47,728 bases of DNA, from positions 1-47,728 of the forward strand of contig NBLL01000025.1 of the NCBI GenBank assembly GCA_002084355.1, read 5' to 3'. The position numbers were made by a program, and so were the translations under genes. A model generated the notes under the pieces. The model had not been told where the DNA came from and ran no database searches. It was given only the letters and a program-made list of their open reading frames with translations. The DNA comes from Bacteroidetes bacterium 4572_128 (lineage in GTDB: Bacteria; Bacteroidota; Bacteroidia; Bacteroidales; 4572-128). How positions within the stretch are numbered: position 1 is the stretch's first letter; every line of letters begins with the position of its first letter. Of the stretch, positions 28,451-35,854 are shown piece after piece.

Positions 28451-28816
28451 ATGAAAAAAATTAATACTTCAGTTTTGTTCGTTGAAGATGAAAAAATCGT
28501 AAGAAATGCAATTTCTGAGATGTTAAGAAGAAGAGTAGAAAATTTATTTGTTGCAGAAAATGGAAAAGAAGGTTTAGAATCTTTCAAAAAAAATAAAGCG
28601 GAAATTATTATAACAGACATAAATATGCCTATAATTGATGGATTAGAGATGTTAAAAAAAATAAAAATTATAAATCCAAAATCCAAGACAATAGTTATGT
28701 CGGCACATAGTGAAGTGAAATATTTTTTGAAAGCAATAGAAATCGGAGTAGATGGTTTTTTAATTAAACCTATAAATCGCAAAAAATTATTTTCGGTTTA
28801 TTTCAGTCAGAATTAG
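28451..28816 (+). pseudogene. receiver domain, cut from the following hybrid histidine kinase
   Basis: 121 residues. Complete CheY-like fold: VLFVEDEKIV acidic pair, phospho-Asp in IITDINMP (about residue 57), VMSAHS threonine/serine region, and the IKPI lysine. After RKKLF the frame is lost. In another frame the text continues as LFQSELDAIMIYDSK, the start of the PAS domain of the next ORF, 9 nt away. This strongly suggests a REC-PAS-kinase-REC protein with its linker deleted and frame shifted. Read alone it would be a free-standing response regulator. Confidence 0.75.
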
Positions 28817-28824
28817 ATGCAATT

Positions 28825-30285
28825 ATGATTTATGATTCAAAAACTTTTAAATTTTTAAACACAAATCCATCTGCAACAGAACTTTATAAATATACGAAAG
28901 AGGAATTTCTTAATATAAAAATTACAGATATTTTCGCACAAAAAGAAGATATTTCAGAAAATAGAATAAAAATTGCAAAATCTTTACAAGGTAAAAATTA
29001 TATTTTTTGGCATAAAAAAAAGAACGGCGAGATTTTTCCTGTTGATGCAAGTTTAAGTACTTATTTTATAAATGAGAAAAAAGTTATAAGTATAGTTGTC
29101 AGAGACAAAAGTAAAGAAATAAAATATCAACAAATTTTAATTAAGTCTAAAAAAATAGCAGAAGATTCGGCAAAGTCAAAAAGTGAATTTCTTGCAAATA
29201 TGAGCCATGAAATTAGAACTCCTATGAATGGAATTATTGGAATGACTGATTTATTAAAAGAAACAAAATTAGACAAAAAACAAGATGAACTATTAGAAAT
29301 TATTGATACTTCCGCAAGAAATTTATTGACAATTATTAATGATATTTTAGACTTTTCTAAAATAGAAGCAAGACAAATCGAGTTAGAAAAAATTGATTTT
29401 AATTTACAAAATGTTATTAGTGATACCGTTCAATTGTTAAAAATTAAAGCGAATAATAAAAACCTAAAATTAGATTTTAAAATAAATTCAGATGTTCCGG
29501 AATTTATAAATGGAGACCCAATTAGGTTAAAGCAAATTATTATTAACTTGACAAATAATGCAATTAAATTTACAGAAAAAGGTGGTGTAAATATATTTTT
29601 TAAAAAATTAAAAAACGAGAATAAAAAAATCACTTTTTTATGTGAAGTAAAAGATACTGGAATTGGTATTTCTGAGGAAATAAAAAGTAAATTGTTTAAA
29701 GTTTTTTCTCAGGCGAATGCTTCTATTTCACGAAAACACGGTGGAACTGGTCTTGGTTTAGCAATTTCAAAGCAATTGACAGAATTAATGGACGGAGAAA
29801 TCGGTGTAAATAGTAAAATTGGTAAAGGTTCTAATTTTTGGTTCACTTGTGTTTTAAATGAAAAAACAAATTCCGAAAAACCAAAAATTAAAAAGAAAAT
29901 TGAAAATAATTTACAAAAAAATAAATTTAAAATTTTACTTGCGGAAGATAATATTATAAATCAAAAAGTTGCCATTTTGAATTTGAAAAAATTAGGACAC
30001 GAAATAGAACTTGCAGAAAATGGAAAAATTGCAATAGAAAAGTTCAAAAAAAGTAAATATGATTTAGTTTTGATGGATATTCAAATGCCAGAAATGGACG
30101 GAATAGAAGCAACAAATAAAATAAGAAATTTTGAAAAAATAAATAAATTAGAAAAAACAAAAATTTTCGCAATGACAGCGAATGCTTTAAAAGGACACAG
30201 GGAATTTTTATTGTCTTGTGGAATGGACGATTATATATCTAAACCTTTTAGATATACGGATCTAATAAAATTATTAAATTTTTAA
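28825..30285 (+). CDS. PAS hybrid histidine kinase with C-terminal receiver domain
   Basis: 486 residues, apparently soluble. PAS core (about 1-95: YDSKTFKFLNTNPSATELYK, FPVDASLSTY), HisKA with H128 in NMSHEIRTPMNG, HATPase_c (N-box NNAIKFTEKGG, KDTGIGI, GGTGLGLAI), then a REC domain (about 378-486; ILLAEDN, DLVLMDIQMPEMDG, SKPF). The ATG at 28825 is inside the PAS domain. In-frame sequence upstream (FQSELDAI) shows the true N-terminus lay further 5', fused to the receiver ORF at 28451. No transmembrane or periplasmic sensor is seen. Downstream is the radical SAM gene. Confidence 0.85.
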   Translation: MIYDSKTFKFLNTNPSATELYKYTKEEFLNIKITDIFAQKEDISENRIKIAKSLQGKNYIFWHKKKNGEIFPVDASLSTYFINEKKVISIVVRDKSKEIKYQQILIKSKKIAEDSAKSKSEFLANMSHEIRTPMNGIIGMTDLLKETKLDKKQDELLEIIDTSARNLLTIINDILDFSKIEARQIELEKIDFNLQNVISDTVQLLKIKANNKNLKLDFKINSDVPEFINGDPIRLKQIIINLTNNAIKFTEKGGVNIFFKKLKNENKKITFLCEVKDTGIGISEEIKSKLFKVFSQANASISRKHGGTGLGLAISKQLTELMDGEIGVNSKIGKGSNFWFTCVLNEKTNSEKPKIKKKIENNLQKNKFKILLAEDNIINQKVAILNLKKLGHEIELAENGKIAIEKFKKSKYDLVLMDIQMPEMDGIEATNKIRNFEKINKLEKTKIFAMTANALKGHREFLLSCGMDDYISKPFRYTDLIKLLNF

Positions 30286-30301
30286 AATATTTTTTAAAAA
30301 T

Positions 30302-31289
30302 ATGATAAAATTTCAGTTATCAAGATGATTATGTTGATGATGGTGTAGATTTTTCTATGCAAAAATTTTTCCTAGAAAAAATGAAGAAATTTGCTGAGCA
30401 TTTTAATAAAAAAAATAATGTTCATGCTCATATAAATTTTACCGGAGGCGAACCTTTTTTAAAAAAAGATTTTCTTCATTTGTTAAACGAAACAAATGAA
30501 AAAAGAATTTTCACTTATGGAATTCTTTCGAATGGTTATTTGTTATCAGAAAAAAAACTTTTATTATTAAAAAAATTAAAACCAAAATTCATTCAAATTA
30601 GTCTGGAAGGAGGAAAGGAAATGAACGATTATATTCGTGGAAAAGGCAGTTTTGAAAAAATTACAAAAGCATTAAAAACATATTCAAAATTAAAAATCAA
30701 TGTAATAATTTCATTTACAGCAAATTCGAATAATTATAAAGAATTTCCAGAAGTTGTAAGAATTGCAAGAAAATATAAAGTTTTAAATGTGTGGACTGAC
30801 AGATATTTACCTCAGAATAAATCTGATAACTTAACTATGAACAACAAACAAACGAAAGAATTTTTTGAAATAATTTTGAAAGAGCAGAAGAAAATTAAAT
30901 TTTATTTTTTTTCACATACCAAAGTTGTTTCAAATCGTGCTTTGCAATTTTTGGTTTGTGGAGGAATGCCTTACCGATGTTCTGCCGGAGATACATTAAT
31001 GGCATTTATGCCGAATGGAGATATTTTTCCTTGCAGAAGATTGCCAATAAAAGTTGGAAATTTGAAAAAAGATAATTTGATAGAAGTTTATAAAAATAAT
31101 ATTTTCTTAAAAAAATTAAGAAATTATAAAAAATTCGCAAAGAACTGTCATAATTGTCATTATAAAATCACTTGTAACGGTGGATTAAGATGTCTTGCTT
31201 ACGCTAAATATAAAAACATTGATAAAAAAGACCCTAATTGTTGGATATTTGAAAAATTAAAAAAAATTAAAATTTTGGACGTTTTTTGA
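30302..31289 (+). pseudogene. radical SAM/SPASM protein lacking its CxxxCxxC segment
   Basis: The start MIKFQ at 30302 is followed by a stop. Another frame continues as YQDDYVDDGVDFSMQKFF and the rest of the protein (ORF 30357-31289). In the family the missing stretch between these pieces carries the CxxxCxxC triad that binds the [4Fe-4S]-AdoMet cluster (CNxxCxHC before YQDDY). About 14 residues and the frame are lost. The SPASM region is intact: CGGMPYRCSAGDTLMAF, FPCRR, CHNCHYKITCNGGLRC and a final Cys. GGEPFL of the radical SAM core is present. As read the enzyme cannot form its radical. The last residues (KILDVF, TGA) are encoded by the first copy of the downstream repeat. Confidence 0.85.
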
Positions 31290-31419
31290 AAAAAATTTTT
31301 TTTATTTTGAAATTTAAAAATATTAAAATTTTGGACGATTTTTGAAAAAATTTTTTTTTATTTTGAAATTAAAAAAAATTAAAATTTTGGGCGATTTTTT
31401 GAAAAAAATATTTTAACAT

Positions 31420-31453
31420 AACATTGGAGGTTTCTTTTTTAACCTCCAATGTT
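31420..31453. repeat. AACATTGGAGGTT hairpin element, copy 1
   Basis: AACATTGGAGGTT-TCTTTTTT-AACCTCCAATGTT: 13-bp perfect stem. Family members in this window lie at 31605, 34434, 38152, 40267 and 47487, with decayed ones at 31829 and 35718. Confidence 0.9.
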
Positions 31454-31604
31454 TCGACATCAAATTTTGGACGAATTTTGAAAATAAATTTTTTATTTTG
31501 AAATTTAAAAATATTAAAATTTTGGGCGATTTTTTGAAAAAAATTTTTTATTTTGAAATTCAAAAATATTAAAATTTTGGGCGATTTTTTATTGAAAATT
31601 TTTT

Positions 31605-31638
31605 AACATTGGAGGTTTCTTTTTTAACCTCCAATGTT
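31605..31638. repeat. AACATTGGAGGTT hairpin element, copy 2
   Basis: Identical 13-bp stem and loop to copy 1, inserted in the ~56-bp array. Confidence 0.9.
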
Positions 31639-31756
31639 TGTTTTAATTTAAAATTTTGGACGATTTTTGAAAAAATTATTTTTTATTTCAATTTAAAATC
31701 ATTAAAATTTTGGTCGAATTTTGAAAATTATTTTTTTTAAATTATAAAAATCACAA

Positions 31757-31789
31757 CCTGCGCCTGTGTGGTGTTTTCACTGCAGATTA
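31757..31789 (+). repeat. REP-like GTGCGGTG element, copy a
   Basis: CCTGCGCCTGTGTGGTGTTT then TCACTGCAGATTA: a degraded copy of a GC-rich hairpin (consensus GTGCGGTG-TTTT-CACCGCAC). Family members lie at 31974, 33359, 38242 and 47305. Confidence 0.75.
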
Positions 31790-31828
31790 CTAAATTTAAA
31801 TATTAAAATTTTGGTCAAATTATGTCGA

Positions 31829-32006
31829 AACATTGGTGTTAAAAAGAAACCTCCAATTTTGTATTTTTTAATTAAAAATTAAAAAAAATTTTTTTTTAAA
31901 TTCGTCCAAAATTTTAATCTTTTTTAATTGAAATTATATTTTTTTTTCAAATTCACCAAAAATTTTAATATTTAATAATTGTGCGGTGAAAAGACCACAA
32001 GCACAG
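31829..32006 (-). repeat. inverted-orientation repeat cluster: decayed hairpin, two ~56-bp cores, REP-like copy b
   Basis: A decayed hairpin (ACATTGGTGTTAAAAAGAAA, then CCTCCAAT) at 31829-31857 is followed by minus-strand repeat cores (CGTCCAAAATTTTAAT near 31902; CACCAAAAATTTTAAT near 31954) and a minus-strand REP-like element at 31974-32006 (GTGCGGTGAAAAGACCACAA). It is the only inverted stretch of this family in the right third of the window. Confidence 0.75.
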
Positions 32007-32119
32007 AAAAACATTTTTTTTAATCTAAAAAATATTGTTTTTGGTGTAATGTTTGATAAACATTGTCATAATTTAATTATAACTTATTTATTGTTTATAT
32101 AAAAAATATATCATTTAAA

Positions 32120-33322
32120 ATGAGAAATTATTTGAAAATTTTAATCTTTATTTTTTTATTATCTATTATGTTATCTAGTTGTTTTGTTTTTAACTCTGTA
32201 AAACATGTAATTAATCAAGAATTAACCATTAATTCTAATAAAAAACAATATTTTACAATAGGAAAAAAAAACTGGATACTACTGAATGTAGAAATTAATA
32301 AAGAGGGAAAACAAACAATGCTTTTAGATACAAAAGCACCAGGTGTTCTTTTTAGAAAAGCAAAACCATGGATAGATACATTACCTTTTTTATTTGAAAC
32401 TAAAGGTTTATTTAATCCAAGAGTTGCAGGAGGAGAAAAAATAAAGAGAGAAGTTGTTAGGATTGATACTGCATCTTGTAAATTATTTTCCACAAAAAAT
32501 TGGCCAATAAGTTTGATAAGTATGGATTTGGTTTGTAGTGATATTATAGGTATAGTTGGAGGAGATTTTTTTTCAATGGAAGAATCAAAATTAGAAATCA
32601 ATTTTGATGATAAGTATTTATCTGTCATCGATAGCATACCTACGAATTTTACAGAAATAAAATCTAACTTTAGTTTAATTAAAGCAGGAGTTGATATATA
32701 TTTAACTATCAATGGTATAGAATATTTATTTGGTTTAGACACAGGGTTTAATGGTTCTATGTTTTTTAATCCTAAAAAAAACGATGGATCAGAAAAATAT
32801 CTAAAACATAAGGTATCTACTTATGGTGCTATGGCACTAGTAGCTGGTGGTATCATTAATGATACAGTTCATACAAAAATTGCAGATAAAATTTATTTTG
32901 ATGATAATCATTATGTAGAAAATTTAGAAGTTAAATTAACGAATGGAAGAATACAAAATTTAATTGGTATAGATTTTATCAAGCATTATAATTGGCTTAT
33001 AGATTATGGAAATGAAAAAGTTTATATTCAAAAACGTAAAATAAAACCAGAACCTGAATCGCCATTGTTTTATAGAGATATTTTAGGTTGTACATTTACA
33101 TACAAATCAGATACTATTACGGTTAATTTATTATCTGTAGATGGAAGAGCAGAAAAAGCTGGTTTATTATTAGGAGATGAAATTTTATCTTTTAATGGAG
33201 TAAATATTTTAGACATTCCAATGTGTGAAAGATCAAGTAAAGCAATAAAAATATTAAAACAAAAAGATAAAGTTGTTTTAAAAGTAAAACGTAATGATAA
33301 AATATTAGATATAGAAATTTAG
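32120..33322 (+). CDS. lipoprotein with two retropepsin-like aspartyl protease halves and a PDZ domain
   Basis: 400 residues. The lipoprotein signal MRNYLKILIFIFLLSIMLSS gives Cys21. Two aspartyl-protease-like repeats follow, with active-site-like MLLDTKAPG (about residue 74-82) and FGLDTGFNGS (about 213-222), and a C-terminal PDZ domain (about 325-400; SVDGRAEKAGLLLGDEILSFNG). The first repeat has Asp-Thr-Lys in place of Asp-Thr-Gly, so only the second may be catalytic. It is probably anchored in the envelope. Flanked on both sides by REP-like elements and repeat arrays. No operon partner. Confidence 0.85.
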   Translation: MRNYLKILIFIFLLSIMLSSCFVFNSVKHVINQELTINSNKKQYFTIGKKNWILLNVEINKEGKQTMLLDTKAPGVLFRKAKPWIDTLPFLFETKGLFNPRVAGGEKIKREVVRIDTASCKLFSTKNWPISLISMDLVCSDIIGIVGGDFFSMEESKLEINFDDKYLSVIDSIPTNFTEIKSNFSLIKAGVDIYLTINGIEYLFGLDTGFNGSMFFNPKKNDGSEKYLKHKVSTYGAMALVAGGIINDTVHTKIADKIYFDDNHYVENLEVKLTNGRIQNLIGIDFIKHYNWLIDYGNEKVYIQKRKIKPEPESPLFYRDILGCTFTYKSDTITVNLLSVDGRAEKAGLLLGDEILSFNGVNILDIPMCERSSKAIKILKQKDKVVLKVKRNDKILDIEI

Positions 33323-33358
33323 AATTATCCAAACATTAATTTTTGAGATCTTAGTCAA

Positions 33359-33390
33359 TCCTGCGCCTATGCGGTGTTTTCTCCACATCT
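33359..33390 (+). repeat. REP-like GTGCGGTG element, copy c
   Basis: TCCTGCGCCTATGCGGTGTT then TTCTCCACATCT, 37 bp past the aspartyl-protease stop and in the gene's direction, so it may act as its terminator. Confidence 0.75.
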
Positions 33391-33404
33391 ATTTTTAGAT
33401 TAAA

Positions 33405-33665
33405 AAAATATTAAAATTTTGGACGATTTTTGAAAAAAAATTTTTTTTAATTTTGAAACTAAAAAATATTAAAATTTTGGATGAATTATGAAAAAAAATT
33501 TTTATATTTTGAAATTAAAAAATATTAAAATTTTGGACGATTTTTTGAAAAAAATTTTTTTATTTTGAAAATTAAAAATATTAAAATTTTGGACGATTTT
33601 TGAAAAAAAAATTTTTTTATTTTAAAATTCAAAATTTTAGGCGTTTTTTGAAAAAAAAAAATTTT
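33405..33665 (+). repeat. about 56-bp repeat array, about 5 units
   Basis: GGACG/GGATG/GGCG centres lie at about 33419, 33478, 33535, 33593 and 33638. Plus orientation. Fills the gap between the aspartyl protease and the 33713 gene. Confidence 0.92.
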
Positions 33666-33690
33666 TTTTCGTTAAAAATTAAAAATTTTA

Positions 33691-33698
33691 TAAATTTG
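33691..33698 (+). promoter_or_regulatory. putative -7 box TAAATTTG
   Basis: Exact TAnnTTTG match 14 bp before the ATG at 33713, just after the repeat array. Confidence 0.55.
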
Positions 33699-33712
33699 TA
33701 TAAAAAATAATA

Positions 33713-34072
33713 ATGATTAAGGAACAGGAAATAAAAAAACATTTGTCTGAAGACATAAAAAAAATTATGAATCTTCCCATTAATAAAAAAAATTATTTTG
33801 CTTTTCAAGAGGTAATAAAAGATTTACGTCCAAAAAATTGTATGGTAAAATTTGGTTGGGAATCTGGAACTGCTATAAATTTTACACTTGTTTATAAAAA
33901 AAATGGCTCTGGTGACCCTTATGACGAATTTATAAAAGGCATAAATGATAAAGCTCATGCTTATTATTTTATAATGGGTTTAAACCCTAATATTTTTCAT
34001 TTTAACCAGATAACTGTTGCCCACATTGAAGATTATTTAATATTAAAGTTTAATTTGAAACGCAATGAATAA
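33713..34072 (+). CDS. hypothetical protein, first gene of a two-gene unit
   Basis: 119 residues, soluble, mixed helix/strand, no family recognised. Features: N-terminal charged helix (KEQEIKKHLSEDIKKIMNLP), a central strand block (MVKFGWESGTAINFTLVYKK), the glycine/aspartate loop GSGDPYDEFIKG, and a C-terminal helix-strand (NQITVAHIEDYLILKFNLK). Its end overlaps the start of the HNH-type gene by 8 nt, so the two are almost certainly co-translated. It sits in a cluster with a TA pair and a type II RM system, so a defence or toxin role is possible but is only inference. Confidence 0.7.
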   Translation: MIKEQEIKKHLSEDIKKIMNLPINKKNYFAFQEVIKDLRPKNCMVKFGWESGTAINFTLVYKKNGSGDPYDEFIKGINDKAHAYYFIMGLNPNIFHFNQITVAHIEDYLILKFNLKRNE

Positions 34073-34334
34073 AAAACGAATATGTGAAAAATGTGGGAAA
34101 GAACATTATTGTGATGCACACCATATTTTACCAAAAGGCATTTTTGGGGAAGATGGAGATATTGCTTATTTATGTAAAAACTGCCATGATGAATATCATA
34201 GAGTGCTTGGGCATAAATTTTTACGAAAGAAAAATAAACAATCTATGGAATTTTATATATATAAATATTATCGTTGGTTTGTTGGGTTTTCAATAATTAT
34301 AGGATTATTCATATTTGCTAAATATTTTATTTGA
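34065..34334 (+). CDS. HNH-type zinc-finger protein with C-terminal membrane helix
   Basis: 89 residues. A CEKC pair (Cys8/Cys11) leads to DAHHILPKGIFGEDGD, with the double His of HNH nucleases, then YLCKNCHDEYH (second zinc pair and the last His). This is a compact HNH fold of the kind often called HNH endonuclease in Bacteroidota. Unusually, the last ~25 residues (YRWFVGFSIIIGLFIFAKYFI) form a hydrophobic tail that looks like a transmembrane anchor. It overlaps the upstream 33713 gene by 8 nt. Whether it cleaves nucleic acid is unproven. The membrane tail is the odd feature. Confidence 0.75.
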   Translation: MNKKRICEKCGKEHYCDAHHILPKGIFGEDGDIAYLCKNCHDEYHRVLGHKFLRKKNKQSMEFYIYKYYRWFVGFSIIIGLFIFAKYFI

Positions 34335-34340
34335 AATACA

Positions 34341-34630
34341 TTAAAATTTTGGACGAATTTTGAAAAAAAATTTTTTTTAATTTAAATTTTAAAAATATTA
34401 AAATTTTGGACGATTTTTTATTAAAAATTTTTTAACATTGGAGGTTTCTTTTTTAACACCAATGTTTTCGACATCAAATTTTGGACGATTTTTGAAAAAA
34501 AATTTTTTTATTTTGAAATTCAAAAATATTAAAATTTTGGGCGATTTTTTGAAAAAAAATTTTTATATTTTGAAATTAAAAATTGTTAAAATTTTGGACG
34601 TTTTTTTGGAAAAAAATTTTTTTTTCAAAT
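34341..34630 (+). repeat. about 56-bp repeat array, about 5 units, with hairpin copy 3
   Basis: Centres lie at about 34349, 34408, 34485, 34543 and 34600. The hairpin at 34434-34466 (AACATTGGAGGTTT ... AACACCAATGTT) has a GGAGG left arm but an ACACC right arm, so its inner stem is mismatched. ORFs 34438-34632 and 34563-34751 are repeat translations. Confidence 0.9.
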
Positions 34631-34644
34631 AATTAAAAAAAATG

Positions 34645-34652
34645 TAATTTTG
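34645..34652 (+). promoter_or_regulatory. putative -7 box TAATTTTG
   Basis: Exact TAnnTTTG match 22 bp before the antitoxin ATG at 34675. Confidence 0.5.
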
Positions 34653-34674
34653 AAAAAGTTTAAAAAATTTAAAA

Positions 34675-34980
34675 ATGATTAGTATAGAATTATCATATAA
34701 AACAGAAAAACGATTAAAACAAATATTACTTGTCCAAAGTAATAAAGACAAATTTTTTAGGAAAATTATAGATTTTCAAATAGATGAATTAAAACTTGGT
34801 TTATATAATATAAAAAAAGATTTAGATGAATTTGAAAAAAAATATTTAATAGATACGAAATTATTTTATAAAAAATTTCAAGCAGGAGAAATAGACGACA
34901 AAGATGATTTTATGATTTGGGCAGGAATTTATGAAATGTTTTTAAGAGATAAACAAATTTTAGAAAAATTAAAATGGTAA
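34675..34980 (+). CDS. putative antitoxin of the TumE-type pair
   Basis: 101 residues, acidic and helical. The N-terminal strand ISIELSYKTEKRLKQIL suggests a ribbon-helix-helix start. The C-terminal part (DEFEKKYLIDTKLFYKKFQA, DDKDDFMIWAGIYEMFLRDK) is the toxin-binding segment seen in small Bacteroidota and cyanobacterial antitoxins upstream of TumE/DUF6516 toxins. It overlaps the toxin start by 7 nt. Probably autorepresses the operon from the -7 box at 34645. Assignment rests on context and general resemblance. Confidence 0.75.
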   Translation: MISIELSYKTEKRLKQILLVQSNKDKFFRKIIDFQIDELKLGLYNIKKDLDEFEKKYLIDTKLFYKKFQAGEIDDKDDFMIWAGIYEMFLRDKQILEKLKW

Positions 34981-35345
34981 AAAAATATTTTTCAAATCTT
35001 GAAGATAAAATATCTTTATTTCAAAATATTATAAATGAATATTCTATCACAAAAAAATATTATAACAATTATAAAGCTTATATATCCGGCAGTATAATTT
35101 TTAAAAATAATAGCAAATTATTTTTTACGGAAGTAAAAGATACTGAATTTTATAGAAAAGATAAATATAGTTATCATTATATGAATTCAGAAAATGAGCT
35201 GATCTTCAGATATGATAATGCCTATCATCATCCTGAAATAAAAACATTTCCGCATCATAAACATACAAAAAATGCAATTGAAGAAAGTAGTGAACCAGAA
35301 ATAGATAATATATTGTTTGAAATTAAAACACAAAATCAGTTATAA
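34974..35345 (+). CDS. TumE/DUF6516-family putative toxin
   Basis: 123 residues. The diagnostic block is SYHYMNSENELIFRYDNAYH then HHPEIKTFPHHKH and SSEPEIDNILFEI, matching the conserved core of proteins annotated as toxin-antitoxin TumE family (DUF6516). The preceding beta region (YKAYISGSIIFKNNSKLFFTEV) is also family-like. Translationally coupled to the antitoxin. The mode of action of this family is not well established, and none can be read from the sequence. His-rich PHHKH is the best candidate active-site patch. Confidence 0.85.
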   Translation: MVKKYFSNLEDKISLFQNIINEYSITKKYYNNYKAYISGSIIFKNNSKLFFTEVKDTEFYRKDKYSYHYMNSENELIFRYDNAYHHPEIKTFPHHKHTKNAIEESSEPEIDNILFEIKTQNQL

Positions 35346-35350
35346 GATAT

Positions 35351-35810
35351 AAAAATATTAAAATTTTGGACGAATTTTGAAAAAAAATTTTTTTTATTTT
35401 GAAATTAAAAAATATTAAAATTTTGGACGATTTTTGAAAAAAATTTTTTAACATTTCGACATCAAATTTTGGACGATTTTTGAAAAAAAATTTTTTTTAT
35501 TTTGAAATAAAAAAAATATTAAAATTTTGGACGATTTTTGAAAAAAAATTTTTTTTATTTTAAAATTCAAAATTTTGGGCGATTTTGAAAAAAAATTTTT
35601 TTTTATTTTGAAATTAAAAAATATTAAAATTTTGGACGATTTTTGAAAAAAAATTTTTTTTATTTTGAAATTAAAAAATATTAAAATTTTGGACGATTTT
35701 TGAAAAAAAATTTTTTTGAAACCTCCAATGTTGTATTTTTTAAAATTTTAAAATTTTGGTCGTTTTTTTGAAAAAATTTTTTTCAATTTTGAAATTAAAA
35801 ATATTAAATT
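35351..35810 (+). repeat. about 56-bp repeat array, about 8 units
   Basis: Centres lie at about 35368, 35425, 35471, 35527, 35576, 35633, 35690 and 35758. A half hairpin (ACCTCCAATGTT) lies at 35718-35732, and CGACATCAAATTTTGGACG at about 35458 marks the scar of another. No gene in this gap. Confidence 0.92.
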
Positions 35811-35833
35811 TTTTTAACGTTTAAAAAAAACTG

Positions 35834-35841
35834 TATTTTTG
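35834..35841 (+). promoter_or_regulatory. putative -7 box TATTTTTG
   Basis: Exact TAnnTTTG match 13 bp before the ATG of the restriction gene at 35855. Confidence 0.55.
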
Positions 35842-35854
35842 TAAAAAAATAATT

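Larger units (their letters stand above)
31262..31740 (+). repeat. about 56-bp intergenic repeat array, about 8 units, with two hairpin elements
   Basis: Units of ATTAAAATTTTGGACGATTT then TTGAAAAAAATTTTTT and TTTTGAAATTAAAAAT-like spacer start at about 31277, 31333 and 31389 (56 bp apart) and continue to 31710. Two copies of the AACATTGG hairpin are inserted at 31420-31453 and 31605-31638. The 5' edge lies inside the radical SAM stop codon. With the next two features this accounts for the 31290-32119 gap; no gene is seen there (ORF 31369-31563 is a repeat translation). Confidence 0.93.

Noticed and set aside
6042-31289. Alternative genetic code or programmed frameshifting to explain broken genes
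   Set aside because: TAA, TAG and TGA all end intact genes (rpsT, folD, ABC-F), and at the breaks conserved residues are missing, so neither stop recoding nor a ribosomal shift would rebuild the proteins.
31369-34751. ORFs 31369-31563, 34438-34632 and 34563-34751
   Set aside because: They are translations of the repeat units (repeated ILKFKN/ILDVF-like text) and not genes.
34974-35345. RelE/HigB-type toxin assignment
   Set aside because: The SYHYM...FRYDN...HHPEI...PHHKH block fits TumE/DUF6516 and not the RelE fold signatures.
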